From: Rhizobiaceae bacterium | GTDB taxonomy: Bacteria; Pseudomonadota; Alphaproteobacteria; Rhizobiales; Rhizobiaceae | NCBI GenBank assembly: GCA_017644105.1 | Contig: JAEPMD010000006.1 | Span: 81,809-145,808, forward strand | Length of the DNA stretch: 64,000 nt | Reading direction: 5' to 3' | In this document: piece after piece, positions 1 to 9,253 of the stretch | Numbering within the stretch: the first letter of the stretch is position 1 | Layout of the letters: the number at the start of each line of letters is the position of its first letter | Position numbers and translations under genes: made by a program | Notes under the pieces: model-generated | Told to the model about the DNA's origin: nothing | The model's input: only the letters and a program-made list of their open reading frames with translations | Databases searched by the model: none

Positions 1-598
1 CGATAAAATTAAACTGCGGATCTAAGAAAGGTCTCGGCATGGCGTCAATGACGGCTCGCGAAATGACAACGTTGCCGGAAGAATATAGGATAGGCACAGG
101 CCCGGTTTGGTTGTAATGAGGTTGAAAAACCGGATGCCGCTTCCAAATTTCGGCCGTGCCTTCATGAAATTGCTGAAGTTGTGGTCCGCCAACAATATCG
201 CAATTGGTACCTTCCAGAGTTTTAAGGTGGTTTTGCAACCAATTCTCATCGGCAATTTCATCATCGTCAATAACAGCAAGCCATTTGAAATTTTTAAACT
301 CTTTAAGCGCGGTCGTCCAACCGGCATTGTAAGCGTGGCAATTCCCACGATCATGCGCGATGATCACCACGCCATCTAGATCATGATCCGCCATGAATTT
401 CGCTGAAGATTCAGCACCTTCGCCATCATCGTGATTGTCCATGACAATCACTGCATATGGTTTTCCAACAGTCTGCGCTGCTAATGACTGGAGTGTAAGC
501 AATACTTGTTCGGGACGTTTGAATGTCGGTAACGTGACGACAATTTCTATGTCATCCGCCTTTAGTCCATCCGTACGATAAAAATCTGAAATATTCAT
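1..598 (-). CDS. Glycosyltransferase family 2, N-terminal part (runs off window)
   Basis: An open frame of 199 codons starts at ATG 598 and is still open at the window edge, so only the N-terminal part is present. The start MNISDFYRTDGLKADDIEIV leads into the GT2 opening strand with VTLPTFKRPEQ (about residues 21-31). VIDDDE near residue 116 is the DxD-type nucleotide-sugar and metal site. This is the GT-A fold of inverting sugar transferases working on the cytoplasmic face of the membrane. It lies head-to-head with the GT4 gene at 739, inside a polysaccharide cluster, so a role in exopolysaccharide or O-antigen assembly is inferred. The ribosome binding site is weak (GGGTCG). The sugar specificity cannot be read from the sequence. 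Confidence 0.85.
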   Translation of the reverse strand, partial: MNISDFYRTDGLKADDIEIVVTLPTFKRPEQVLLTLQSLAAQTVGKPYAVIVMDNHDDGEGAESSAKFMADHDLDGVVIIAHDRGNCHAYNAGWTTALKEFKNFKWLAVIDDDEIADENWLQNHLKTLEGTNCDIVGGPQLQQFHEGTAEIWKRHPVFQPHYNQTGPVPILYSSGNVVISRAVIDAMPRPFLDPQFNFI

Positions 599-738
599 TT
601 TCTACGACCCATATGCCCATGAGCCTTTAAGTTACAACAATCCTCTAAAGATATTATTGATGATTATCTTCGATTTTAATCATCTCATTTAACTCTGATT
701 TGACCTTTTGGCGTTATACAAACGTGAAAGGACGATTT

Positions 739-1920
739 ATGAAACTTGTATTTCTAACATCACTGGTGCCGGTTCAAAAACCAAAATCTGGCTACGACAT
801 CGCCAATCGCGTGGTCGTTGACGGGCTTCGAGCGCTTGGAATTCAAGTTAGAATCATCGGTTATCTCACGCCGGGCCAGGCGCCTGCATATCCAGACGAA
901 ACGATTGTTTTAGACGAATTGGAAGTTACCAATTCCAAAGTCGGGAAACTTCAAAAACTGAAATGGTTGTGGCTTGCTTTATCTACCGGAACTCCTGTTT
1001 CCGTAGCTAAGATGCTTCAAACATCACCTGAAGATTTTCGATCAGCGTTGGAAGAATGCCGGCCCTTTGATGGTGTTTTCCTCAACTCAGTGCAATTGCC
1101 GGGCGCGTTTCTCGGCCAGTTGAGTGAGGAAAATTCTGTCTTTCTGGCTCATAATGTTGAGTCCGAAACCGCCTATAAGAACGCTATGAATGCCACGAAT
1201 GTTCTTTCGGCTTTGCTGTTCAAGCGCGAAGCAAAACTTCTTAAAGGCGTTGAAGATCAGCTATGTCGTCAAGCGCAGCATGTATTCACATTAGCAAATA
1301 GCGATCGACAAGGTCTGGGCGTTGAAGATAAATCATCTTATCTGCCTTTGGTGACCACTTTTGAGCCCAGATCACAGACCGAGACGAAAGACTATCAATA
1401 TGATCTGGGAATGATTGGGTCCTGGAGTTGGGCGGCCAATCGATCGGGCCTGGATTGGTTCTTGGCCGAAATAGCGCCCGAGATACCTGATATGAAAATT
1501 GCGGTTGCTGGTAACATTTCAAACATACCATCTGATGCGCCCAAAAATGTTGAGTTTCTTGGACGTGTTGAGGACGCACAAGACTTTGTGAATTCTTGTA
1601 AGATCATTCCGCTGATCAGTCGCGAAGGTACAGGTGTTCAGCTCAAAACCCTTGAGACTTTTGAAATGGGTTTGCCAACCGTAGCAACGGAAAGTTCCTT
1701 GCGCGGCATTGACCAACTGCCGCCCAATTGCGTGGTTGCTGATGAGCCCGGTGAATTTGCAGCTGCACTTAAAGACTTGATCAAACGTGCTGAAAATGGC
1801 GAGACCTTGGTGATAGATGGTCAGGATTTTCATCAAGAACAACGTAAGAAACTACTTACATATCTCGAATTTGGTTTGAAGCCACTCCAACCTTCCAGCA
1901 AGGAGCTTCAGCCATCATGA
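739..1920 (+). CDS. Glycosyltransferase, GT4-like (GT-B fold)
   Basis: 393 aa. The start at ATG 739 is chosen because AAAGGACG lies just upstream and MKLVFLTSLVP is a normal GT4 first strand; an in-frame start at 700 would add 13 unlikely residues. The protein shows the N-terminal GT-B Rossmann half (GYDIANRVVVDGLRALG) and a C-terminal half with the donor-site region PLISREGTGVQLKTLETFEMGLPTVAT, typical of Glyco_trans_1_4 members. It should add a sugar from a nucleotide donor to a lipid-linked glycan on the inner face of the membrane. It overlaps the next gene by 4 bases (ATGA), so the two are translationally coupled. Donor and acceptor are unknown. Confidence 0.85.
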   Translation: MKLVFLTSLVPVQKPKSGYDIANRVVVDGLRALGIQVRIIGYLTPGQAPAYPDETIVLDELEVTNSKVGKLQKLKWLWLALSTGTPVSVAKMLQTSPEDFRSALEECRPFDGVFLNSVQLPGAFLGQLSEENSVFLAHNVESETAYKNAMNATNVLSALLFKREAKLLKGVEDQLCRQAQHVFTLANSDRQGLGVEDKSSYLPLVTTFEPRSQTETKDYQYDLGMIGSWSWAANRSGLDWFLAEIAPEIPDMKIAVAGNISNIPSDAPKNVEFLGRVEDAQDFVNSCKIIPLISREGTGVQLKTLETFEMGLPTVATESSLRGIDQLPPNCVVADEPGEFAAALKDLIKRAENGETLVIDGQDFHQEQRKKLLTYLEFGLKPLQPSSKELQPS

Positions 1921-2675
1921 CCCAGCAGCTAACACTCGATAATTCGCAGCTGGATGTCCTTGGTATCAAGGTTGAAAACTGGGGATGGGCAGAAGGTTTG
2001 GCCAATATCACTGGCCGCTATGAAGCTGATGATGAGCAATCGATCTTTGCCTTTATCAACGCTCATAACGCAAATATTTCCATGCGGGATAATCAATACA
2101 GAAATTGCATTGAACAAGCAATTGTCCTGCCTGATGGCGTTGGGGTGGATCTAGCAACGAAAATTGCCAGTGGCGAGACATTTAAGGCCAATCTTAACGG
2201 AACGGATCTTATTCCTGCGCTTATGGTGTATTTCCAAAAACCATTGACAGTCGCAATGATTGGTGCGGAAGAACAGACCGCTAAACGAGCGGCAGAAAAA
2301 TTCAAAGCTGCAACCCCATGGCACAATTTTGTTCTGGTTTCAGATGGTTATTTTGACCGTGATGATATACCCGACATTCTTGCGAAGCTAAAAGATACAA
2401 AAGCTGATATTTTGTTGGTTGCGATGGGTAGTCCCATGCAGGAGAAATGGGTTGAAGAATATGTCACCATTGAACATGCAAAACTTGTTTTTACAGTTGG
2501 AGCCTTGTTTGACTTTGTATCACAACGCGTTCCCCGCGCTCCAGATTCGTGGCGAAAATACCGTGTAGAATGGATATACCGACTTTCGCTTGAACCGAGG
2601 CGATTATGGCGTCGATATATTCTTGGCAATCCGCTCTTTCTCTGGCATGTCGTTCGTAGACGTTTTTTTAAGTGA
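1917..2675 (+). CDS. WecG/TagA/CpsF family glycosyltransferase
   Basis: 252 aa, a normal length for the GT26 family. Family features are visible: INAHNANISM near residue 45, the LPDGVGVDLA segment with its conserved Asp (about residue 72), ILLVAMGSPMQEKWVEEY with the conserved Gln-Glu-Lys (about 165-182), VGALFDF, and the basic C-terminal tail ending in WIYRL..EPRRLWRRY that mediates membrane attachment in TagA. Members transfer N-acetylmannosamine or a related sugar to an undecaprenyl-linked acceptor. It is coupled to the upstream GT4 gene by a 4-base overlap. Whether the sugar is ManNAc, ManNAcA or glucose is not decidable here. Confidence 0.9.
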   Translation: MTQQLTLDNSQLDVLGIKVENWGWAEGLANITGRYEADDEQSIFAFINAHNANISMRDNQYRNCIEQAIVLPDGVGVDLATKIASGETFKANLNGTDLIPALMVYFQKPLTVAMIGAEEQTAKRAAEKFKAATPWHNFVLVSDGYFDRDDIPDILAKLKDTKADILLVAMGSPMQEKWVEEYVTIEHAKLVFTVGALFDFVSQRVPRAPDSWRKYRVEWIYRLSLEPRRLWRRYILGNPLFLWHVVRRRFFK

Positions 2676-2685
2676 TTGTTGATTA

Positions 2686-3564
2686 ATGACAACAGCGATA
2701 ATTACAGCAACCTATACTGCCGATTTTGAGCGCTGCGCTTTTTTATGTGAAACCATGGATCAGCGCTTGCTCGGTGATTGGAAGCATTATCTTCTGGTTG
2801 CCGATATAGATCGAGAAAAGTTTAGCGCGTTGGAAAGCGACCGCAGAAAAGTGATCACCGAAAGCGAAATATTTCCGATTTGGTGCCGATCTTTTCCAGA
2901 TCCAATCAGCAGGCGTCATGCGCGTATTTGGCTCACACCGTTTTCACGACCGTTGCGTGGTTGGCATGCGCAACAATTACGCAGAATGGCGATCGCGCGA
3001 CACATAAATGAAGACATTATGCTCACCCTTGATTCAGATGTAGTCATTGTTCGAAACTTTGATCTTGATGATTTAGGTGATGCAGATGCAATGCGTTTCT
3101 ATCGTAAAGAAGACGCGTTTACGGATCAAATGCAGGAGCATCTTTTATGGTCTGAAAATGCAGCTCGTTTGCTTGGTATATCTGCGCCCAAAATATCTAG
3201 AACAGATTATATCACCACATTCATTGCTTGGCGTCGGGAAACCGTTTGCGATCTTCTCGATCATATTGAAAAGCAAAATAACTGCCATTGGATGCGTGCT
3301 GTTGTTCGATATGCGCCGATGTCAGAATGTATGATCTATGGACGCTATGTGGATGAAATTCATTTGGGTAAACACCATCTCCCAACTGAGCATTCACTAT
3401 GTCATGTACTATGGGACGAAAATACAGCTGAACCCAATCAAGACGGATTGCGTAAATTCCTTCGTAAAATGACCAATGAACAGGTTTCAGTGGGTATTCA
3501 ATCTTTTGTTGGGATCCCGATGGAGGATATCCGCAATGTAATTGAAGAAACTTACCCTTCTTAG
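2686..3564 (+). CDS. DUF6492 family protein, probable glycosyltransferase
   Basis: 292 aa starting at ATG 2686, 10 bases after the preceding stop, with no clear ribosome binding site; translation may depend on the upstream gene. The opening MTTAIITATYTADFERCAFL, the central MLTLDSDVVIVRNFD (a DxD-like site near residue 116) and TFIAWRRETV resemble DUF6492 proteins of polysaccharide clusters, which look like GT-A transferases. A transferase role in the same glycan pathway as its neighbours is inferred from context and the DxD motif; no substrate is known. Its stop codon lies in a small palindrome shared with the convergent flippase gene. Confidence 0.7.
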   Translation: MTTAIITATYTADFERCAFLCETMDQRLLGDWKHYLLVADIDREKFSALESDRRKVITESEIFPIWCRSFPDPISRRHARIWLTPFSRPLRGWHAQQLRRMAIARHINEDIMLTLDSDVVIVRNFDLDDLGDADAMRFYRKEDAFTDQMQEHLLWSENAARLLGISAPKISRTDYITTFIAWRRETVCDLLDHIEKQNNCHWMRAVVRYAPMSECMIYGRYVDEIHLGKHHLPTEHSLCHVLWDENTAEPNQDGLRKFLRKMTNEQVSVGIQSFVGIPMEDIRNVIEETYPS

Positions 3565-3568
3565 GGTA
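3553..3568. terminator. Small palindrome over convergent stops
   Basis: The arms TACCCT and AGGGTA flank a TCTT loop between the convergent DUF6492 and flippase genes. The stem contains the TAG of the plus-strand gene and lies just beyond the stop of the minus-strand gene. There is no T-run. A weak bidirectional end signal is possible but not proven. Confidence 0.3.
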
Positions 3569-3572
3569 GAGC

Positions 3573-4859
3573 TTACTCCGCGGCGGCTGCAGGTTTTCTC
3601 AAAATTGGTGCGACGCGACGCATTGCTGGATATGTCAGTAAAAGTGATGTGACATATAAAAAACCGAACACAAAATTGAGCATAATGAACCAATTTTCAT
3701 TGTCGCCGAACATTGCCAAGACCCACATCAATAAACATGCTTTCATGAAGCCAATAATCGCTGCATTGGTGGTGCGCAGCATAGTTCTGTTCACCGCGTA
3801 AAGCAGTTCAGAGTGGTATTCGGTTAAGTTTCTAAAGCACGGCACCAGCGCGACCAGAACCAAATATGGTGCGATCTCTGCAACATTATCACCAAGAATA
3901 TTTGGGAATATCCAGGTAAATATTGCGAGAGCGATAATCCCGCCAAATGAGATAAATGCAATCGCCGCCTCAAAAATAACTCGTTTTTTCAAAGACTGGA
4001 TTGTGGCTTTGGATTTCATGATTTCTTGAATAATAAGCATGAACAACGAGCGTACCGGAAGTGCTGTAAGGTCAACTAATCGCATCAAGATCGCGTAAAC
4101 ACCCGCGATCTGGGGTCCTCCAATTGCCAACACCAAGATTTTATCGAGTTCCGCTTGCGCGTAATAAACAATTTCGGCCGCAGCAACTGCGAGTGAATCC
4201 AACCAACGTGCCAAATATAGTTTCGGGCTCCACTGCAATTTGACGCGTGGATAATAAAAGATAAGTGCGATCAAGGCGGAGGATGCATTTGCAAAAAGGT
4301 AATAAAATCCCCATTGCTCAATAGAGCTATCGGACATGACTGCAAAAATCAATGCGCCTAACATTTTCATAATTGTTGCGATGATCACGAGGATTGATCC
4401 TGCTGCAAATCGGTAAAGACCGTTGAGAATAATGGTTGTGATTTCCATAATTCGCCAAAAAATTACTTCAGCAAATACAATGCACACAAAAGCCATCAAT
4501 GACATTTCAGCATCGAAAATGAGCAGATAGACCGCATAGGCAACAAGACCAATTATCGGCAGAGATAAGATGCCGCCTGCGATAAGGCCAGGGGTATAAG
4601 TCCCCAACAATCGTCTTTTGGAGGTCGCGATCCTGTACATGGGCGAGGCAAAGCCAAATGCCACCATACGCGACAAAATAATACCGGTCGCAGAAGCTGT
4701 AGCAAAGAGACCAAAATCGTTCACCGCCAAAGAATTGGCAATGGCAACGAAATAAACGAGGGATATGACCAATCGACCGGCGGATCCACTGACCAACGTC
4801 ATATAATCTTTTATGCGTCCGATATTCTGTCGAACTAAGAGATTTAGATTTCCGAACAT
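3573..4859 (-). CDS. Polysaccharide flippase (Wzx-like, MATE/MOP superfamily)
   Basis: 428 aa, highly hydrophobic throughout, with about 12 predicted membrane segments such as LVISLVYFVAIANSLAV, ILSLPIIGLVAYAVYLLIF and AAIAFISFGGIIALAIFTW. The N-terminal MFGNLNLLVRQNIGRIKDYM and the length fit Wzx-type lipid-linked oligosaccharide flippases, which move undecaprenyl-linked repeat units across the inner membrane. It converges on the transferase genes at 739-3564 and is divergent from the GumC-like gene at 5110. No Wzy polymerase is visible in the window, so the polymerising partner must be further left or elsewhere. Confidence 0.85.
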   Translation of the reverse strand: MFGNLNLLVRQNIGRIKDYMTLVSGSAGRLVISLVYFVAIANSLAVNDFGLFATASATGIILSRMVAFGFASPMYRIATSKRRLLGTYTPGLIAGGILSLPIIGLVAYAVYLLIFDAEMSLMAFVCIVFAEVIFWRIMEITTIILNGLYRFAAGSILVIIATIMKMLGALIFAVMSDSSIEQWGFYYLFANASSALIALIFYYPRVKLQWSPKLYLARWLDSLAVAAAEIVYYAQAELDKILVLAIGGPQIAGVYAILMRLVDLTALPVRSLFMLIIQEIMKSKATIQSLKKRVIFEAAIAFISFGGIIALAIFTWIFPNILGDNVAEIAPYLVLVALVPCFRNLTEYHSELLYAVNRTMLRTTNAAIIGFMKACLLMWVLAMFGDNENWFIMLNFVFGFLYVTSLLLTYPAMRRVAPILRKPAAAAE

Positions 4860-4885
4860 TGGGGTTTTAAAGGCCTTTTAAGTGG

Positions 4886-4912
4886 TTCACGCCATTCCAG
4901 CTATAGCGTGAA
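4886..4912. promoter_or_regulatory. Inverted repeat between flippase and gumC-like genes
   Basis: TTCACGC (4886-4892) and GCGTGAA (4906-4912) are perfect inverted arms around a 13-base spacer. The repeat lies in the 250-base divergent promoter region. An operator role is a guess from position and symmetry only. Confidence 0.3.
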
Positions 4913-4966
4913 TTAGGAAACTTATTACTAAGATAAGGGTAGATATACGGAGAAATAGGAGAAATG

Positions 4967-5011
4967 ATGAAGAAAATATTTCAATTTTTCCGTACATATG
5001 TCTCTTGTTAA
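4967..5011 (+). CDS. Possible 14-residue leader ORF
   Basis: AGGAG at 4957-4961 is followed, 5 bases on, by ATG 4967 and the frame MKKIFQFFRTYVSC with TAA at 5009-5011; another ATG lies directly before at 4964. It stands about 100 bases upstream of the GumC-like gene. The strong ribosome binding site on an otherwise non-coding stretch is the only support. It could be a leader peptide or chance. No attenuator hairpin follows it. Confidence 0.25.
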   Translation: MKKIFQFFRTYVSC

Positions 5012-5109
5012 TATTTTGTTACCCATAACTGCTTACTGTGCGTTAATAACTGCAGTTTTGCTGTGTTGTGTCGCACTGCGCAGCGCTTAATTTATCTATT
5101 TGGAATGTT

Positions 5110-7344
5110 ATGCGTCAGAAAAGGCAATCTTTGTTGGATCTAGCACCAGGTTCGCCTCAACAAGTGGACCGCGAACCCATGCGTGAAAAATCCAAAATTG
5201 CGGGCAAAATCCGATCAAAAGTTCCGCCTAAGCGCATCAGACTGTCTCAGCCTATTGCCAATAATTCGGCAAATGATCAGATCGAACCAGCAGCAGATCG
5301 TAATGAGGTTGGTCGTATTGGCATTTTTGGTCGCAAAGCCGAACCAAGATCATCGCAACCCGCTTCACCACCGCGTGCGGTAAACCATACTCCAGAATAT
5401 GCAAATTCTTACGAGATTGATCCGGATAAACCGCTTTTAGATCTCTTCATTATTGCCAAACATATTTGGGCTAAAAAATGGATGATCGTCGCCTTTGGTT
5501 TTCTTGGGGCTGTTTTGGGCGTCCTCGTCGCATTATCAACACCACATAAATATTATGCAGATAGCAGATTGATCCTAGATCCGCGCGATGTACAGGTTAC
5601 AGATACAGTTAACAGCAACAATCAGGCAAGTTCGCAAGTTCTGCTTGCTGTGGTCGATAGCCAAATGCAGGTGGCGCGCTCGACAAGTGTTCTTGAACGC
5701 GTCGTCGAGAAACTCCGACTGGATCAGGATCCTGAGTTTAATGGCGACGATGATTCCGGAATATTCTCGAAAATAAAGGGGATATTATCGTCGAGTTCGA
5801 CATCAAATGACCCATTTGAAAATGCTGTGACTTACTTGCGGAAAAATATGGGGCTGGCCCGAGATCCAGAAACGTTCCTGGTTTATATTGGCGCGACCAC
5901 AAATAATGCGGAGAAATCAGCACTTGTGGCCAATACGATTGTTGAAGAATATTTGGTTGAATATAAAAATCAGCAATCCGGGATTTTTGCTAAAACATCA
6001 ACATCGATTGAAGCGCGGTTGGAAGAGTTGCGTTTGAAATTGGATGCGGCTGAAAAAGCAATCGTCGATTATCGTGCAGAAAATGACATTATCGATGTCG
6101 GCGGCGGCGTCATTAATGAGAAAGAAATGCTGGCATTGAGCAATGAGCTAGCCAAGGTTCGTGCCGATCAGGTGGCAAAAACCGTTCTTGCGAATGAATT
6201 ACGAAATGCCGACGTCAATGGTGTGGTTTCTGGATCATTTCCGCAAGCCGCATTGACGACAACGCTCACTGAGTTGCGCAAACAATATACAGAAGCCAAA
6301 TCAAACAGCGATTCTTTGGCAGTTGGATTAGGCCCACGGCATCCTCAATATATCGCTGCAAAAGCATCAGCCGACGCGATTGCCGTCGAGATCAGCAATG
6401 AGTTGACGCGAATTGTTGCTTCGACACAAAAGGAAGTGCAGCGTGCCAGCAATTCAGAAGCTCAGCTTGCCGATAAGTTGGCTGTTTCAAAAACGCGCGC
6501 ATCTAGCCAATCAACTGAAAATGTGGGATTGCGCGAGTTGGAGCGCAAGGCTGAGGCCATCCGCCAAATTTATGAAAGCTTGTTGCGCCGTGCACGTGAA
6601 ACAACAGAACGCGGAAATCTTGAGACATCAGTTATTCAAGTCATCGCAAAAGCAGATCCGCCGCAGCAACCTTCTACGACGTCTCGCAAAACGACCGTTA
6701 TCTTGTTCGGTATTTTGGGCGGCATGCTAGGTTTGGCTATCGCATTTATTTTCGGTTCTATTGAAAGCCTCAAGCAGCATAGCAAAGGTAACAACTCGCA
6801 ACTTCGCTCTTCACGGGCATCTGTTCAAAATTATCAAGACCATGATCAGTTCAGTGAACGAGAGAGAGACAATATTTCAAATCAATATATGCGAGATTTG
6901 AAACATGGCGACCGAGAGGAAGTACCAACTGCCCGTGAATATGTTGGTTCTGCCACTTCATCTATACCAGAGCAACCATCCCCGCAAACACCGCTGCACC
7001 ATCCTGTTTACCCACCACAATTTAATCCAGTGGCGATGGCACCTCAATATCCTGTGGCTCAGCCGACAATGCCACAACCTATCATGCCGCAACCTGTTGT
7101 GCCAAACGCATATCCGGTTCAACAAGCGCCATGGCCGCAACAAAATATGACCTTTGGTTATCCGCCGCAGGTGCATCCTCAGCAATCAGCACCAATGGCT
7201 GCGCAGAACCTTGAGCAAAACAATGTGACGGCTCAGGAAAAAGCTGCGCGCAATGAAGATCGTGAAAAAGTGATGCGTTTAAAAAGCGATGTTCAACGTC
7301 TTCGCGCTGAGCTTGAAGACTGGGCACAGCAACGCAATCGCTAA
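5110..7344 (+). CDS. GumC/Wzz-type polysaccharide chain-length/export protein with Pro/Gln-rich tail
   Basis: 744 aa from ATG 5110 (GGA 5-7 bases upstream); the longest frame starts at GTG 5068. After a roughly 120-residue basic, disordered N-terminus comes a Wzz domain (PLLDLFIIAKHIWAKKW), a first membrane segment (IVAFGFLGAVLGVLVAL), a periplasmic region with long coiled coil (about residues 290-530, including ARLEELRLKLDAAEKAIVDY), and a second membrane segment (VILFGILGGMLGLAIAF). It should control chain length or span the periplasm in polysaccharide export. Unlike many relatives it has no C-terminal tyrosine-kinase domain; instead a cytoplasmic tail of about 190 residues is rich in Pro and Gln and ends in a short charged coil. 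No outer-membrane export protein gene is nearby. Confidence 0.85.
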   Translation: MRQKRQSLLDLAPGSPQQVDREPMREKSKIAGKIRSKVPPKRIRLSQPIANNSANDQIEPAADRNEVGRIGIFGRKAEPRSSQPASPPRAVNHTPEYANSYEIDPDKPLLDLFIIAKHIWAKKWMIVAFGFLGAVLGVLVALSTPHKYYADSRLILDPRDVQVTDTVNSNNQASSQVLLAVVDSQMQVARSTSVLERVVEKLRLDQDPEFNGDDDSGIFSKIKGILSSSSTSNDPFENAVTYLRKNMGLARDPETFLVYIGATTNNAEKSALVANTIVEEYLVEYKNQQSGIFAKTSTSIEARLEELRLKLDAAEKAIVDYRAENDIIDVGGGVINEKEMLALSNELAKVRADQVAKTVLANELRNADVNGVVSGSFPQAALTTTLTELRKQYTEAKSNSDSLAVGLGPRHPQYIAAKASADAIAVEISNELTRIVASTQKEVQRASNSEAQLADKLAVSKTRASSQSTENVGLRELERKAEAIRQIYESLLRRARETTERGNLETSVIQVIAKADPPQQPSTTSRKTTVILFGILGGMLGLAIAFIFGSIESLKQHSKGNNSQLRSSRASVQNYQDHDQFSERERDNISNQYMRDLKHGDREEVPTAREYVGSATSSIPEQPSPQTPLHHPVYPPQFNPVAMAPQYPVAQPTMPQPIMPQPVVPNAYPVQQAPWPQQNMTFGYPPQVHPQQSAPMAAQNLEQNNVTAQEKAARNEDREKVMRLKSDVQRLRAELEDWAQQRNR

Positions 7345-7400
7345 TCTCAATTTAGCGGAAACATGAATTCTAATATCAAATTGCGAATTAAGGAGCTGGC

Positions 7401-9215
7401 TTAAAAGACGCCAGCACCTTCATCTGCAGTTCCAGCCAATTGACGGAAAGCGCCAAATAGTTCACGGCCCATACCAAAGTGATTTGCAGAGAAATCAATG
7501 GTTTGCGCTTCTCGTGCTGCGAACTCATCAGCATCCATCAGAACATTCAATGTTCCTTCAATTGCATCGAGGCGGATCATATCACCATCACGCAAACGAG
7601 AAATATTACCTGCATCTTTTGCTTCCGGTGTCATATGGATAGCAGCAGGTACTTTACCAGATGCACCAGACATACGGCCATCTGTTAATAGTGCAACTTT
7701 CTGACCGCGATCGAGCAAAACACCGAGTGGCGGCGTGAGTTTATGAAGCTCAGGCATGCCATTGGCTTTTGGCCCTTGGAAGCGTACCACGGCGACAAAA
7801 TCGCCAGTAAGTTCACCAGCTTTAAACGCAGCCTGAAGTTCAGCTTGATCGTTAAAGATTTTAGCCGGCGCTTCAACCACCATGTTTTCAGCTTTCACAG
7901 CGGACACTTTGATCACGGATTTACCGATATTTCCTTCAAGGACTTTCAGGCCACCATCTTTGCGGAATGGCTCAGCTAAAGTGGCGATCACTTTTGGATC
8001 CGCGCTTTGCTTCGGTGCTGCAACATGATGGATATTACCTGTTTCACCGAGCTTTGCTTCGACGCGATAGGCAGACAAACCATCACCCCAGACGGTGCGT
8101 ACATCATCATGCAGCATACCATTGTCGAGGAGTTCACCAATGAGATAGCCTAAGCCACCGGCGGCGGCAAAGTGATTAACATCTGCTGGTCCGTTTGGAT
8201 AAACGCGAGCGAGTAGTGGGATTGTGTCTGACAAATCAGAAATGTCTTGCCATGTCAGCTGAATACCGGCAGCTTTTGCCATCGCGACAAGGTGCATGGT
8301 GTGGTTGGTTGAACCACCTGTTGCATGAAGACCAATCACACCGTTGACGATTGAGCGTTCATCGATCATTTCACCGGCAGGGGTAAATTCATTGCCTTGC
8401 GCGGTAATCGCAATTGCGCGTTTGGTGGCTTCTGCAGTCAGAGCATCACGCAAAGGCGTGCCTGGATTAACAAAGGATGCGCCTGGGATATGAAAGCCCA
8501 TAATCTCCATCAGCATCTGATTGGAATTCGCAGTCCCGTAGAAGGTACATGTGCCCGGACCATGATAGGATTGAGATTCAGATTCAAGCAATTCAGCGCG
8601 GCCAACTTTGCCTTCTGCATAAAGCTGACGTGTACGTGCTTTATCTTTGTTGGACAATCCGCTCGTCATCGGCCCCGCAGGTACAAAGACGGCTGGCAAG
8701 TGGCCAAATGTGAGAGCTGCAATGGTCAAACCCGGTACAATTTTATCACAAACACCTAAGTAAAGTGCAGCATCAAACATGTCATGCGATAAGCCAACAG
8801 CTGTTGCCATAGCAATCACATCGCGGGAGAAAAGCGACAATTCCATGCCCGGTTCACCTTGGGTAACACCATCGCACATAGCTGGTACGCCACTAGCAAC
8901 TTGTGCCGTGCCGCCAGCTTCGCGCGCGGCATTTCGGATAATGTCCGGAAACTTTTCAAATGGTTGGTGCGCGGACAACATGTCATTATAGGCGTTGATG
9001 ATCGCTAAGTTTGGCGTATCACTGCCTGCCAAGTTTAATTTGTCTTCAGGCGTGCTTGCAGCAAAGGCGTGCGCTAGGTTTGTGCAGCCAAGTTTTGAGC
9101 GATGTGGGCCCTTTGAACTCGCAGCTTTAACGCGGTCAAGATAAGGTTCACGGGTTGGTTTTGAGCGTTCAATAAGTCGATGTGTTACATCCAAAATACG
9201 CTTATCAGCGGACAT
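7401..9215 (-). CDS. edd: Phosphogluconate dehydratase
   Basis: 604 aa, full length for Edd (IlvD/Edd family). It converts 6-phosphogluconate to 2-keto-3-deoxy-6-phosphogluconate, the committed step of the Entner-Doudoroff pathway, in the cytoplasm. Visible motifs include the Fe-S cysteines in [20 protein letters not shown] (about residue 113) and [11 protein letters not shown] (about 155), the [17 protein letters not shown] segment, and [20 protein letters not shown] near the C-terminus with the catalytic Ser. It is the last gene of the zwf-pgl-edd operon. The aldolase gene eda is not in the window. Confidence 0.96.
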   Translation of the reverse strand: MSADKRILDVTHRLIERSKPTREPYLDRVKAASSKGPHRSKLGCTNLAHAFAASTPEDKLNLAGSDTPNLAIINAYNDMLSAHQPFEKFPDIIRNAAREAGGTAQVASGVPAMCDGVTQGEPGMELSLFSRDVIAMATAVGLSHDMFDAALYLGVCDKIVPGLTIAALTFGHLPAVFVPAGPMTSGLSNKDKARTRQLYAEGKVGRAELLESESQSYHGPGTCTFYGTANSNQMLMEIMGFHIPGASFVNPGTPLRDALTAEATKRAIAITAQGNEFTPAGEMIDERSIVNGVIGLHATGGSTNHTMHLVAMAKAAGIQLTWQDISDLSDTIPLLARVYPNGPADVNHFAAAGGLGYLIGELLDNGMLHDDVRTVWGDGLSAYRVEAKLGETGNIHHVAAPKQSADPKVIATLAEPFRKDGGLKVLEGNIGKSVIKVSAVKAENMVVEAPAKIFNDQAELQAAFKAGELTGDFVAVVRFQGPKANGMPELHKLTPPLGVLLDRGQKVALLTDGRMSGASGKVPAAIHMTPEAKDAGNISRLRDGDMIRLDAIEGTLNVLMDADEFAAREAQTIDFSANHFGMGRELFGAFRQLAGTADEGAGVF

Positions 9216-9253
9216 GGTTCTCTTCTTTCCGATCGGCTAGTTGCCAGGTTAGA

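Noticed and set aside
107..379. 90-codon plus-strand frame at the window start
   Set aside because: It is antisense to the GT2 gene, which has clear family motifs in the open minus-strand frame.
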